Assembly: GCA_940337035.1 (NCBI GenBank)
Contig: CALNHX010002654.1
Coordinates: 1-64,000 of the forward strand
Reading direction: 5' to 3'
Length of the DNA stretch: 64,000 nt
Origin: Agriotes lineatus
Taxonomy: Eukaryota > Arthropoda > Insecta > Coleoptera > Elateridae
Positions 35,640 through 48,859 of this stretch are shown piece by piece; position 1 is the stretch's first letter; each line of letters opens with the position of its first letter. The position numbers were made by a program, and so were the translations under genes. The notes beneath the pieces are model-generated. The model had not been told where the DNA came from. It did no database searches and saw nothing but the letters and a program-made list of their open reading frames with translations.

Positions 35640-36664
35640 CAGGGGTGGCGAAAATTTATTCATCTAGGTGCCATTTTTTCTAAAGAAATGTTTAATGAGG
35701 CCATGACGTGCCATCGAACAATTTTGACTTAGTGATTAATGGGGAAAGAATAAAACTAAATACTATCAACTTAAAACTCTTTATTTGCAACAAAAAAATA
35801 TATATTTTGTACAGCAATAGTGACGTGATGTTTATTTAAATGAAAGAAAAAATTCGTGGGACTTCTTCTGTTGCAAATTAGATGCTAAATAACTTATATT
35901 AGCTCCATACTTTGTTACTTTTAGCAGAATGCAAGCTGGACTGGATTCATCTGAGAAAGGGCTTCTAAGCGAGTCTTTAATGCTATTCATTTCTGAAAAT
36001 AATGACTCACAAGCATAGGTAGATTAAAATATTGTTAAGATAGCAAAAGCCAGCTTCTTCAGACTGCTAAATGTGTCTGGAATTGAATTCCACGTTTCCA
36101 TAATTTTGATATTGGCATTTTTACTTATATTACCTGATACATATAGTCTTTCTATTTCATTTAATTCCAACTCTTTCCTTGTTTCGAAAAAATGTTGAAT
36201 CCATATTGAACTAGACTGGAAATCAATCAGCTGCATTTCAATTTCTTCAATTTCCAACCAATCAAATTTGGCCAAGTTTAGTTTACCAAGTGAAGTTACA
36301 TCAGGATATATAATAAATTTCAGTGTTTCCGATAATTCTTTGAACTGAGAAAATCTCGTTGAAAATTCTTTGATTGAAGAATTAATTACCGAATTAAACT
36401 CTTCAGTGGCTTTTGCTTGGTCTGGTTTTTCATGTAAATCCAAATCTCTGGAGATTTTTTTCAAGTTGCAGTTTAGCTTCGAAAGCATGAATGAGATCTA
36501 TCATAACAATAATTGTTTTATTTGCGCCTTGAAGCTTCATGTTCAATCCATTGTTAAATATAAATTGTTTCGATTAGGTACCTAAATTCCTTAATTACTG
36601 CCGTGCCCAAATTATTTTGTGGCGTGCCATCAATGGCACGCGTGCCAATGGTTCGCCACCCCTG
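35640..36664 (-). mobile_element. hAT element, 1,025 bp, TSD ACCTAAAC
   Basis: TIRs CAGGGGTGGCGAA (35640-35652) and TTCGCCACCCCTG (36652-36664) are perfect 13-bp inverted repeats. They are flanked by perfect 8-bp duplications ACCTAAAC (35632-35639 and 36665-36672), the hallmark of hAT insertion. The element is internally deleted and carries only the C-terminal part of a transposase. Confidence 0.92.
35860..36488 (-). pseudogene. hAT transposase C-terminal fragment (GTF2IRD2/SCAND3-like)
   Basis: The minus-strand frame 36488-36024 reads 'FIIYPDVTSLGKLNLAKFDW', 'IWIQHFFETRKELE' and 'ETWNSIPDTFSSLKKLAFA'. After a frame shift near 36030 it continues as YACESLFSEMNSIKDSLRS and 'SSPACILLKVTKYG'. 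This is the C-terminal dimerisation region of hAT transposases related to GTF2IRD2/ZMYM6-type proteins. The DNA-binding finger and catalytic core are absent, so it could not act alone. Confidence 0.85.
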
Positions 36665-37060
36665 ACCTAAACGTTGCAGTGAAGCAAAAAACGCCTCATA
36701 AGTAAGGACTAATTATTTTAAAAGATGGTGTAGCTGGCATTAATCGCGTACACTGGGGCAAAAATAACTTTCGCAAAATAGGCAGTGCATAAATCCTGAA
36801 GGAGAAACTTCTGGTGGATTAGCTGACCGCCACATGCCAGCAGAAGGTTCGCTTAGAAATCGGCAAGAGGCGCGAGTGCTTGCCAAGCTCTTAAACGCAG
36901 AGGGTTGGAGTGATTGGCAGCCTCCGCTAACGCAGAGTCAATGCTCACGACAATCAACGCAAGTACGACAAATTAACGCGCCTTGCAGCATTCTGACACA
37001 GCAGGTGTAGCGTCGAACAAGCGCTATAGAGATTCCAATCTCGCCAAACAGATGTTCATC
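36665..37060. other. GC-richer stretch before the mariner relic
   Basis: Complex sequence without recognised motif between the hAT target duplication and the first mariner-like codons. It may be the degraded 5' part of the mariner element or older host sequence. Confidence 0.25.
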
Positions 37061-37690
37061 TAGAGAGGTTGAAGACCATAAAATCGTTCAAGCAAGGCTT
37101 GGACGCCCGGGTAGATGAGTCGGAAAAGCCATAAATCCCTTCGCTGATGCAAAACATCGGAGAAACAATATGAATACGTCTCAGCTCAGTGGGTGCCTTT
37201 GTATGTTGATACTCTTGCACAAGCAGGATCGAGTGAACATTTGTCGTGAGCTTTTGGCTCGTTTCGATGCAGATCTTGACCAGTTTTTGACAGAATCGTC
37301 ATTATCAGCAGATCATCATTGGTATCAGATCATCATTATTATTTTGTCACTAAACAATCCAGCATGGTGGTGGTAACGAAAGCGTCAGCATGCGCAAAAG
37401 TAGTGCTCTCGTTTTCTAGGATTCTCGCGGCCTCTTGGTAATCGTTTTCTTGAAAAATGGTAGTACCATTAACGGCGGTTATTATTGCGACATTCTGATG
37501 AAATTACAGCACGACAATGCGTCGTCGCACACATTCATTAGAGTGACATCAAAAGTGAATGAACTGGGTTCTTAATCCTCCCACACAAAGCCCCTTCGTC
37601 GGATCTTACAGCCTCGAATTACTTTCAGTTCGGGAAAATTGAAAGCTCACCTTTGTGGAACGCATTGTAGGGACTATGGCGGCTTACAAC
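37060..37690 (+). pseudogene. mariner (Tc1/mariner) transposase relic
   Basis: Plus-strand translation in shifting frames follows mariner transposase order: 'KQDRVNICRELLARFDADLD' with FLTESS, then WYQ. It continues with a block corresponding to 'INGGYYCDILMKLQHDNAS', HTFIRVTSKVNELG, and SGKLKAHLCGTHC. The block around the HDNA position is still readable, but there are several frame shifts and stops and the terminal repeats were not found. The open frame 37170-37376 is part of it. Confidence 0.8.
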
Positions 37691-38249
37691 TGCATGATTA
37701 AAGGGTTAAAGTGTAGACTTCTATAAGGACCGAATTATGAAGGTGAAAACCATCGGACCAAGTGCGTCTGTTTCTGGAGGAAACCTAATATTTATTTAGA
37801 AAACGTCAAAATGTTTTCCCTTTTTCTCTTAAGTGGCCTCTGTGTAAAACCAAAAGTTATTTTAGTGCTCGTTTCGCTCCCTTGTTACGTTATGTTTTAT
37901 CACTCGTCTCCATTCTACATCTTCTAGTCTGCCAATGATAAAGTTGAAAATATTTAAAGGGGGTTTTCTCGAAAACGTTTATTGATACGGGAGTTAATCA
38001 ACAAAATTGCTAAGAAAAATTTCTTTGAAATAGATCGCTATAATTTTCTGTCTTTTTCCATTTCTATTGATTTATTTCCTCTTTCTTGTGTTAGAATCAA
38101 ATTTAATTAAACGTATAAAAATAATAGATATATATTCAAAGATATGTGTACTGATACATTACACAACACAACAACTATGCTGCCACATGAACGGTCAGTG
38201 ACTGCCCTACTCTCGACCTGGACCACGACGACCGCTTCCAGACGGGAAT

Positions 38250-38282
38250 CCCCGGACTACCGCTTTCGGGGATTCCCTTTAC
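38250..38282. repeat. GC hairpin GGGAATCCCC / GGGGATTCCC
   Basis: A perfect 10-bp stem around a 14-base spacer, isolated in AT-rich DNA. It resembles an NF-kappaB/Dorsal-type palindrome (GGGAATTCCC-like), but nothing shows use. Confidence 0.35.
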
Positions 38283-38769
38283 TTGCAATTTATCTCGATC
38301 ACACTGTCAATATCATCTAGATTAGATGGTATGACACTGTATACTCAATAGAGAGGCACATTTACTTCTACAACAGACTAACAGCTTATATAACTTCAGC
38401 TAAATCTTTAATTATTAATTTTTAATGTTTTACTTTTTTCTTCGTTCAAAACGGGGATACACTTTTACCCGAAACGTTCGTAAATTAATATTTTGATTTT
38501 TTTAGTGTGGCGAAGTACCTAACCAAAGAGCAAGAATAGTAGAACGCCATAGAAGGGTTTCAGATATTATCATTATTAATGCTTTTTATTTGTGTAGCGT
38601 GACGAAATACCCAAGACAAAAATGAATAACATTAAAACGTGACGGAGAAACTTTAGAGAATAATCTTTGTGATTAACAGCGAAACAACAGCTAAGTCGCA
38701 GGGACTACCCACGAAATGCAAATACCTTCGCCTATCTTAATCAAGTAGAGCTTTTCCAAATTAAGTTTC

Positions 38770-39290
38770 CACAATGGGCGCTAATCTCGGCTTGCTAATG
38801 AAGCATTGTTTGCGCAGTTTTGCAATAGCCGCGAGGCTGCGTGGCGCAACGTGCAGCACACGCGTTTATGAAAATTCGAAATCCGCGGGCCAAAGATGGT
38901 CCGCGAAGAGACGCGCGTAAAAGTGATGTCACTTCGCGGCCGCTCCAAGGCCCGCTTGGGCAACGCCGCCTCTCCGTTACGAAACGGCGATTGTGGGCAT
39001 ACTTAATTACAATTACAAGTGCAATCCACATGTTTCAATTGCAGACCGACGGACGCGCAATTACCCGCGGAATTGGGATCCCAATGGCCTTCCAGGCGCA
39101 ATTACCACGTCCGGTCGCTTGTGCGATGGCTCTTCGGATTTCGGCCTTCCAGCGACCGTAAAGCGAGATCGAAGAGACATCTTACTAGGTTCGGCATTTC
39201 TCTTTTTGCTCTAATAAGCCGGCCGTCAATCTCGGGTTCAGCCCGTTCGCTGCTCCAATATTGGAAAGGCAAGCGAGGTGTTTAGATTTA
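38770..39290. other. GC-rich, CpG-rich island in the gene B intron
   Basis: The most GC-rich stretch of the intron, with many CpGs, AscI/NotI-like words and several overlapping short frames on both strands, none convincing. Complex non-repetitive sequence between AT-rich repeats suggests a constrained intronic element such as an enhancer or an alternative promoter. This is inference from composition alone. Confidence 0.4.
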
Positions 39291-39799
39291 GATTCGATTA
39301 ATTAGTCACCGGATCTTGAGGTTTAGACAGCTGTGGCCCTTGAGAGAAGACCCATGTCTTTTTTTGGTGTAAACTAGTGACATTTTTAACCGTGTCAAAT
39401 GCGTTTTGCGTGGCCAAACCATTAACAATACTTGGAGTATACATGGTATTTCGTAAGTAATGGTAGAAGTATGACTGCAGATTCTAGAAACATGTCTTGG
39501 TATAGTAATATATTACCAGTTACTGAATTACAGGGTATTAAAGTTAAAACTGCGGAACAGTAACGAACGACTGGTTGAGAAAACAATATAGTCAATATAG
39601 TAAGTAATTGGGATTAGTTTTCAAAGGCAATAATTCTCTTGATACAAACCAATATTTCGGAAAGCTTCATTCTTTATCAAGGCAACCGTAATAAGTCTAC
39701 AGTTGTAGAGAATTACAAAAAGAAAACAATGGTGTTTTACTTACAGAAAAAAGTGAGGTTAGTACTTCAAACTTTACCTTTTGTTCTCGTTTAATAAAA

Positions 39800-42700
39800 C
39801 ATGTCGCGTGCCTAAAACACTTCAATGCTGCAACTTGTATCATAAATAGCTATTATTTTCGTTAAATAACTATTTCGTTTTATTTAAATTTCTTCAAAAT
39901 TTTAATTGATGAAATCTTGTTTGATAATTTTAAGGTTGGTTCCTACGTGGTTCAATCTCCTTAAAAAAACTACTTTCGTTAAAAGGAACTTTTAATTCAA
40001 TTAAAACATTGATCATCTTTTTACAAAACTTCTATAACCTCGTTAAATATATCTTAAATTTAACATCCTTTCCTTAAAAGCGACTTTGAACTTTGAATGC
40101 AATAAAAACAACCTTTTAACTGGTTTGCACGATTAAATCTTGTTTAAATAACTTTAATATGTTTTGTACCACTTTAGCTATTCTAAAAGTTTTTAAACTC
40201 GGAAGTGAAACACATCGAAATTGCCATGAAAATGCGAGAAATCGGAAGTAACGTAATCTATTGGTTTACGACATTTAGAGTTGGCGGGATGACAGATGGG
40301 CTACAGAAACGTCAAAATAACCTCAAGAGTTGGTTACATTTTTTTTTAATTTTGCGTTTTCCCATAACCAAACGTAATGTGCCTTTCGGCCCCTCATATT
40401 GTGCCTGGGCCCTATGGGGCCTCTGCAATTTCATTCCACACTCGTGATAAAAAGTTAGTCTCCAGTGCCTTGGTATACAAATAACTATTAATTTATAAAA
40501 CACCTTTGATTTAATTAAAATTACTGTAAAATTTGTTAAAGCGAATTGTGAATTTAAAAAAGACCATTTCGTTAAAAATACTTTGACTGAAAACGAGTCT
40601 TAATCTCGTTAAATAAATATTTCGTTTGGACGAAATTAAATTTCGTCAGTATTTTAAATCATCAAATATTGTTTAAACAATTTTGAATTTGATTTCTACG
40701 AATTAATCTCGTTAAAAGAACTTCCAATTTCGTTAAAAGACATTTTAATTCAGTTAAAAGTATTGCTAATCTCTTCACAAAAGCTTTTAATTTTGTTGAA
40801 AGACGATTTTTAATTTCATTTCTTCTGTTATAATTACCATTTATTTTCGTTTAAACAAGGTTGAATATAATAAGGACCTTAAATTTTGTTTATACCACTC
40901 AGTGCCGTTCTAATACACTTTTAATTTCTAAAGGACCTTGAGTTTAATGAAAAAAAATAATGCAAAATTTCGTTAAAACGAACTGTAAAAAAGACTTTAT
41001 TTGGTTAAAATTACTCTTAGTCTAGTTACAAATAGATTATACTTTGTTAAAGACTATTTCGTTTAAACGACCCTTCCGTCAAGTGACCTTAAAATTGTAA
41101 ATGATTAAATTTTTATTAAACGATTTGATGACTGGTTTCTGAGAGTTTTCGACTCGTTTTAATCTCGTTAAATGTCACTTCTAATCTAATTGAAGGCTAT
41201 CATCATCAATATTTACGTTTAAACAACTTTCAATGAAATAAAAACTACTTCCGACTGGCTTGAACGATCAAATTTTGTTTAGAGCAACTTAATAATTGGT
41301 TTTAACAACTTTAGATATTATAAAAAGCTTTTAATCTCCAAGGAACCCTTTGATTTTATTAAAAAATACTGTAAATTTCGTTTAAAGCTAAGACTTTATT
41401 TCGTTAATAAGTTCTTTAATTTATTTAAAAAGAGTTTCAATCTCGTTAAATAAATTTTGTTGAAATCGTACGACACTCATTAATGACCATAGAAAAATTA
41501 GTTCACGAGCCGTAACCAGACAATAAAAAAATTGTTGGAAATTTTTTGTAGGTAGACTAACCTAACTGTGAGTGTTTGTGGCGTTACGATTTTCTTACCG
41601 AATCTGCATTCGAGCATTAATTCATATCCGGAAATTATTTTCGTGCATTCCAACAACGTCCTAATTTGCCCTCGCGTCCCGCTCGGGCAAATTAATACGA
41701 CGTTGTGGACCGCACTCAAAAAAATTTCCGGAAAGAATTAATGCTTGTATGAGATTATATGTGAATAAAATTAAATTTCCCCAGATTTTAAATCGTCAAA
41801 CTGGTTTAAACGTTTTTGAATTTGATTTCTTAAAAAAGCGAACCCAGAAGAAGCTTTTAATCTTCTAAAAAAACAATTTAATTTTATTTTTGTCCGTTAT
41901 AATTGCTATTCATTTTCGTTAAAACAATTTTGAATATCATAAAAACTACTTTTCAGCAGGTTCAAATGATCAAATCTTTTTAAAAACTTTTAATTTCTAA
42001 AGGACCTCGAGTTTTATGAAAAAGTACTGCGCATTTCGTCAAAGTAAATTGTAGAAATGAAAAGATTTATTTCGTTAACAATTACTTTTAATCTAGTTAA
42101 AAATAGTTTAAATCTTGTTAATCGATCAATTCGATTACACTTTTTCGTTAAACGATCTTCAACTTCTGTTAAACATCGTATAAACGAGTTTCTCGTTAAC
42201 GACTTTATTTATCTTACATTCCTCTAGGAATTTTAGCAGTTAAACGATCCTAAACTTCTTGAAAGTTGTAAATGATACAGTTTTGATTAAACGATTTAAA
42301 ATTTGATTTCTACGACTTTTGAACTCGTTACAAAGAACTTCTAATTTCGTTGTAATCCAATGGAAGGTATTCTAATCAATTTACAAAAACAATCTCGTTA
42401 AAAAATATGTTTAATTGGACTTTTTTTAATTACCATTGTTTTCGTTTAAGCGACCTCAAATGCAATGAAGTTTTAAGTTGGTTTAAATAAGAAAATATTG
42501 TTTAAATACCTACCGAGTTATTCATAAAAAAAAGTTCAGTTTCTAGAAGATCTTTAATTTCAATTTCAATTTACAATAAATTTCGTTAAAGCGATTAAAA
42601 AAATAATTTTGTTAACAAGTATTTTTAAATAGTTAAAAATAATTGTTTTAACCTAATTAACGACCATTTAATGTAAACGACTTCTTTATTTGAACGTCTT

Positions 42701-43100
42701 TAACTTAAAAACTGTAAATAATAATTTAAGTATTCAATGCTCGATTCTTCCAACTTTTAATTTAGTTGAAAAAGATTTTTAAGACTTTTTATTTCATAAA
42801 AGTGCCTCGGCTGTACTATAATAGAAACACAATTATCATAGAATGTCTAACAGCTTGTTTACAGCCTCTGAATGCTTTTATTGTTTGAAACATTTTACAG
42901 TTTGTTAAAATATAGTTTTTACGACGTCGAAATTTGTTAAAAATTACTGTAATTCTACAGTGCATTTCCCGTTTAACCCATTCTAAATTTCGTCAAAATC
43001 TGCTTTATTAAAACTTTAATCTTGTTAAAGAAGACATTTAATTTAGTTAAGAGGAACAAAGAACTTCCAATCTAGTTAAAAACTACATTTAATTTACTTA
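39800..43100 (+). repeat. Degenerate TCGTTAAA repeat field, forward orientation, part 1
   Basis: The 25-35-base motif TTTTAATTTCGTTAAAA(N)ACTTTTAATCTCGTTAAA recurs throughout with heavy divergence. No gene is visible; all frames are short. It is interrupted by the foldback element at 41611-41748. Confidence 0.8.
41611..41748. repeat. ~138-bp foldback element
   Basis: Outer arms GCATTAATTC...CCGGAAATT and AATTTCCGGAAAGAATTAATGC, and inner arms AACGTCCTAATTTGCCC and GGGCAAATTAATACGACGTT, form a long imperfect hairpin with a GC-rich tip. Confidence 0.7.
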
Positions 43101-44399
43101 GAAAGTACTTTCAATTTTGTTACAATGGAAGTTTATATTTTATTATTTTAACTCTATATGCATTTTGATATGAAACTATAGCCAGTTTTCGATGCGATTT
43201 ATTAGGAAATCAATTTTACGAACTTTAATTTGAACCACCACACACATTTAAATTAAACTATTTATATCGACTGGGTGTATCTTTATGCACACTTGGGAAC
43301 CTTGTGAATAAATTAGATTGAGGTAAAATCTTGCACTGAAAACTTATTGTGCAGATTTCTCACAAATCGCGATTTCTACGAAGTATACCTTTTAAATAGT
43401 AATTTATAATGAGTGTGAAATATTTTCATATCAAAATGACAAATGAATTACTGGAAAGTATTTGGACTAAATGCAATGAATGTATTAAAAATAATTTTAA
43501 CTTTAACGCCCTGCATCGCTGCAACTAGCATCGCATTTCTATCTCTAGAATGTCCAGTTCATTTATACCGTTACTTATGACACAACGTGTATACCAAAAA
43601 CTACAATAAAAATTTTAAAATTTGAATGTGAATTTAAAGTACCTACTCCATAATTTATTCTAATTGTCTATCTTCAACTATTTATAAGATCTCCAGGATG
43701 GAGCTCTTACATGGTTACCTTTAGATTTATTTTATATTCTAATAAAACGGTACCTAGGCAAGAAAACAACTGAAATGCAGTTATTCAGGTACTCTACTAA
43801 ATTCTGTGTCGCTTCAGTCTTGTTCTACAAGTACTAATAATAGTACTACATGAAAATCGCATGTTTTTAAAATTCCCACATAATATAATTGTTAAACAGC
43901 TGATTTATAAGCAAGTTCAAAACATAAGTTGGATGTTAATAAAACAAAAACACGTTTAAAAGACTTCTTTGTGTGGTCTTGGTTTTTATTCAAATCTATG
44001 ATCGAACTCTTCCTAATACGTTTCTACGTGCCTCGTATAACATTTAAGACGCCACCTACTTTAGTATTCAGGGAAATACTGTCAAGCAGTCAACACTATC
44101 AATTATTTTTCATCGTCTACTACTACTATTTCCATATTAATGAAAAGCAAGGGCAGCTAAGAATACATTGAAGTATTTTCTTCTCTTTTTATAGCGAGGA
44201 TTTCATGTATGCTTCGAAAATAATACCTTCCATCGATAACAATAAAATCATCATACTTTAATTTTTATATATAGTTATATGTTCAATTGTTTGTCGTTGT
44301 ATAATACACTGTAGAATACAAACTGAACGATTGCGCAACAAGGTCGAGAGTAAATTAAGGCTAACATTGTTTAGTGCTTGTTTTTGTAGAAAACATTTA

Positions 44400-44740
44400 C
44401 TAATTATTAGTAGCTTCAGCGTACTTATGCGAACGTTTTGTCCGTCCGTCCGTCCGTCCGTCCGTCTGTCTGGATCGCCTGTAACTTTCGAACGGCTACA
44501 GATATCGAAATTTTGAAAGGGGGCAAAGTTGTTGCTAAGGTCCCGAGCACCTTCATGCGCTATTTGGTTTTGGCGAAAGGTGGCGATTTTCCACTTTGCA
44601 AAATTTCCAAGCATTGTAGCACAGTGGCGGCTTGTCCACTTGGCGCCATCTACAGAACTTCGGTGGTCACATTTTGAACTACACATTCTGAAGCTACTCT
44701 TTAGACCTGTAGTTGAGCAGTTTATTAATAATATCATTTA
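44400..44740. repeat. (TCCG)n microsatellite and attached dispersed repeat
   Basis: 44440-44470 is a TCCG-type run followed by CTGTAACTTTCGAACGGCTA and a GC-richer segment. Microsatellite plus 'CGAACGG' is commonly seen as part of a transposon-derived repeat in insects. Frames on both strands (44258-44741) derive from it. Confidence 0.5.
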
Positions 44741-45082
44741 AACTGTTTTGAACCTACCTAATTCTTGTACACTTTGCTAAACTTGTTTGCCGTACCATCC
44801 AGTTGTCGGTCTACGTATAGGGTGACTTAAAAGGTGTGAACCGGTGTGAACATAAGTTTAAGGGTTGATTAATCATGCAATTTTGAATAAAAACCATGGT
44901 ACATTACAGTCGAGCTCGCCAGGGCGAGACACTTCAACTAGCGAGGCCATAAACACGAATACCGGCCGTGTGTCGTATAAAATGTTTTTGTATACTGAGT
45001 TTACAATTAAAGAATTATTCCAAACTATTTGCTTTAAAAATGCTGTGATCGTTGTTATACGTTTGATAATACTGAAGTGTAT

Positions 45083-45450
45083 CGTTGGTGATGCCGTGTA
45101 TGTCAAATTTGAGGTTAGGTTTTGCGTCAGTTTGTCTCAGACCGACGAAAAACCTAACCTGCTAACCTGTAATTTGACATCGACTGACAGTAGCAGCAAT
45201 AATATACTTTAGCAATGCCAAATGTATAACACGAATCACAGGCGTTGCTACCGGCTTAGACCATAAAAATGTACATGTTCATTAAAAAGGTCCATAAGGG
45301 GCGGCTGTGGAAATTCAAACTTATGTTGGTGGCACTGTAAGTCAAATTCGAGGTTATCGGGTTAGATTTTCCGTCAGTTTTGACACAGATTTACGCAAAA
45401 CCTAACCTGCTAACCTCGAATTTGAGAGAGACTTACAGTGCCACATGGTT
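45083..45450. repeat. Two foldback elements of the CCTAACCTGCTAACCTCGA family
   Basis: One copy at about 45083-45200 and another at about 45305-45450. Each has a left arm with TTGGTGGCACTG/ATGTCAAATT.GAGGTTA and an inverted right arm. The second copy begins with GCTGTGGAAATTCAA, also present in the large copy at 50.6 kb. Confidence 0.75.
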
Positions 45451-45599
45451 TTTTTCGGATTTTTTTTCACAACGTTGTTTATACCGAAGTCATAGCAACG
45501 ATCTCCAAAGCAAGTTACGTTTGTCCATCACAAGCTCGGCAGATAACCTGTCCAGCCACGCCATATAAATTATAACTTTTGCTGCTAATAACATAATGT

Positions 45600-47870
45600 A
45601 CTATTAAATATGATCAAAACTATTTTTAAATTGGTTTAAATGACCATATCTTGTTTATAACTAACTTTTCATTTTCTTTTCATTTCCTACATGGAATGAG
45701 TGCCCGAACTTTACTTTTTACTTTATTGTTAATCTAATTAAGTGAATTATAATCATATAAAGAAGACGTACCTTCTTTTTAAAAGTACTACCAATCTGGT
45801 TAAAAATTATGCCGTTGAATGACCATCAACTTTGTCAAAACTTTAAATGATTACTTCTTTATCAAACGACTTTAAGTTTTGGTTTGTGCGATTCTTAGTC
45901 TCACTCAAAACTACTTTCATTTGCGTTAAAAATACTTTTAGTTCGTTAAAACTGACTTTTAGTACTTATCGTCAAAAAGAACTTTTAATTTAATCAAAAT
46001 GTTTGCTGTTCATGAGATTTTAAAATTCTTCAAAATCTAAATTTGGATTTTTTAAAAGCGGATATTCATTTTAGGAAAGTAATTTTTATTTTAAACGCAT
46101 TTTAAAGTTGGTCACAATCTTTTTAGCACGACTTTTAATTCCGTTAAAAGGATTTTTAGCTTCGCGAAAAGGGACTTTTAACATAATTGAAAATTATAGC
46201 AAATATCCTCAGAATAACCCTTATAATTTCTTTAAAAATGGCTTATTTTTGTTAGGAAGCATTTTAATCTCATTGAAAACTATTCAGGTTCGTGTAAACG
46301 GCTTTACACAACAAAAATAGTTTTTAAACTGGTTTGAATAATCAAATCTTTATTTGTAATACTTCAGTTATGCTTAAATGGATTTTGTGATTATTTAAAC
46401 AAGCCCTTAATTTAGATGAAAAGTGGGTACTTCATTAAATGTTGAAATAGTTAAATCTTGTTTAAGCGGTTTAAGTTTGGTTTTATTTCCTGAAAGTAAA
46501 TTTAATTTCGTTAACAATTTTTGTTAATTTTAAAAGAGAGTTTTGGTCTCATAAATATTCCTTCGTTTTATATCTCGTAAAAATGTTAAATGAACAAAAC
46601 TTGTTTAAATGACTATTAAGTTTGGTTACAAAGACCCTTAATTTTGTAAAAAGTTTTATCAACTTTCTTAAAGCCAGTTTTATTTCCGTTAAAAATAACT
46701 GTTCCCTCGTTCAAACGACGGCGACGTTACAACTCGACAACAGTTTAAATGCCCATATCTTCTTTATATGACCAAGTTTGGTTTAATCTCGTTAAAAATA
46801 CTTTTAAATTTGTAAAAAAAATATCAACCTCTTTAAACCGTGTTTTTAATTTCCATAAAAATTACTATTCTCTCGTTTAAAGGATTTTATAACTTCTCAA
46901 AATTTGTAATGGCCAAACCTTGTTTAAATGTCCTAGTTAGGTTCTTGTTAAAAGACTTTTAATTTCGTAAAAAAATTTTCAATCTTTTTAATGCGAGTGC
47001 TATTTTCGTTAAAAATAACGGTTCCTTCGTTCAGACGATTTTACAACTCATTAAAGTTTTAAATGGACAAACCTTTAACTGACAGAGTTTGGTTTAATCT
47101 CGTTAAAAATAGCTTTAATTTTGTAAAATTTTTATCAATCTCTTTAAAGCGAATTTTATTCTCGCTGAAAATAACTGTTCTCTCCTTTTAATGATTTTAT
47201 AGCTTCTCCAAATTTGAAATCGCCAAACCTTGTTTAAATTGTTTTACTTGTGAAAATAGTCTTATTAGCCTCTTTAAAGCGAGTTCTATTTTCGTTAAAA
47301 ATTATTGTTCCATTGTTCACACGATTTTATAATTCTTCAAAACTTTAAATGTCCAAATATTGTTTGTGATTAATACGTTTGGTTTAAAAAGACCTTAATT
47401 TTGTAAAAAATGTTATCAACCCCTTTAAAGCGAGCTTCATTCTCGTAAAAACAACTGTCACGATTTTACAACTCGTCAAAATTTTGTTTGAATGACTAAA
47501 GTTTGATTGAATTTCGTTAAAAGGACTTTTAATTTCGTAAAATATTTTATCAATCTCGTTTAAGCGAGTGTTAATTTTGCTAAAAATAACTATTCTTTCG
47601 CTTAAACGATTTTACAACTTGTTAAAATTGCAAATAACCAAGCGTTGTTTAAAGGAGTAAGTTTGGTTTCATTTCGTTAAAAGGACTTTGAATTTCGTTG
47701 AAAAGCTATTAATCTTGTTAAAGCAAGTTTGGTCTCATTACAAATTAATGACTAATTTTTTGGTTGAAGTTATTAAATCGTTAAATCTTGTTTAAATGAC
47801 TAAGTTTGTTTAGTATTATTTTTAATTTTGCTAAAAAATACTTTTAAATTACATTATATGTTGTTAAAAC
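45600..47870 (+). repeat. Degenerate TCGTTAAA repeat field, forward orientation, part 2
   Basis: Same degenerate motif as 39800-43100. From about 46530 a longer higher-order period of roughly 170-190 bases appears (recurring 'AAAAATAACTGTTC' or 'AAATAACTATTC', then CGTTTAAACGATTTTACAACT, then AAATG.CCAAACCTTGTTTAAATG). Confidence 0.8.
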
Positions 47871-47899
47871 GGGTTAACAGTTTGCATAAACCTTATTCG

Positions 47900-48480
47900 G
47901 TTTTCAGCAACACCACTTTAAGATTAACCTCGCTTTATAGGTAGCCGAATGACAGCAATAATCTTCCAAGTTGGTGTCCCATTACAATTGCATTAGCATT
48001 GAGAAAGGAAGCAATAGTTAGTAGCAATCGTGGGCGATTACATGACTTTCCGAAGGAAGCTCTTGCAAGGATATGAAACTAATAATCTTGGAATCGCACC
48101 GGCGGATGGCAATTTATTGATTATTTAGTCATGCCTAATAGCGGAAATATTTCACAACAATTAATTACGTCGCAAGTTAGAAAGCATGTCAAATAATAGT
48201 GCGATTATTGCTTCGGACACTTCTTTTCCGCAGAACGAACAGGGCGGAGGAGAATCGCAGAAGCCGCCGAACGGGAAGTCGGTCGAGAATGAAATATTGT
48301 TGCCATAATCGGTGATTATTCAACGCCGGACAAAAAGTGCGGTTTATGCAACTCGAGCAAGGCCCAAAGCTTCATAGTTGCAGAAATGCAGTTAGGTAAT
48401 AAGGGCGTTGCTTTGTGCTAATTGATAGACACTGCGCGGAATTTATAGTCTCGTTGCGGATATTAATATTCAACAACTTT
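47900..48480. other. Complex non-repetitive island between repeat fields
   Basis: Flanked by forward TCGTTAAA repeats on the left and, after 49.4 kb, reverse-orientation repeats on the right. It is GC-richer, holds no long frame, and has homeodomain-like ATTA-rich words. It may be a conserved intronic regulatory sequence; only composition supports this. Confidence 0.35.
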
Positions 48481-48859
48481 CCTTTGAATGCAAGGAATGC
48501 ATTCTGTTATGAAAGCAAAAGTTCTGCTTCGTAGAAACTCGCTTAACCCATGTTTTATTCGTATGCGGTGCAAGAAGAAAAATGAAAAAGAAACATAAAC
48601 GTTATGGCTTTGTGTGACCTTTCTGCCACCAAGATAATTTTATGAGAGCGTTAGCTGTTCATTCTTCCTGTGTTCGGAAACACTTTCAACTGTTTTAAAT
48701 TATAATGTTTTAATCTTTTTTGTATGCATGGATTCACCAGCTCGCTAATTTATTTCGCTTTCTATATGCATAATTATTTCACGTTCTTTATTAAGCATCC
48801 GACTATTTAAATATTTTGAGCTTCCGACTTCCTCGCGGCTTCTTAAATCTGATTCTTTC

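Noticed and set aside
38250..38282. Rho-independent terminator
   Set aside because: The hairpin is not followed by a sufficient T tract and the organism is eukaryotic.
44258..44741. Overlapping frames up to 159 codons
   Set aside because: All cover a TCCG microsatellite and attached dispersed repeat.
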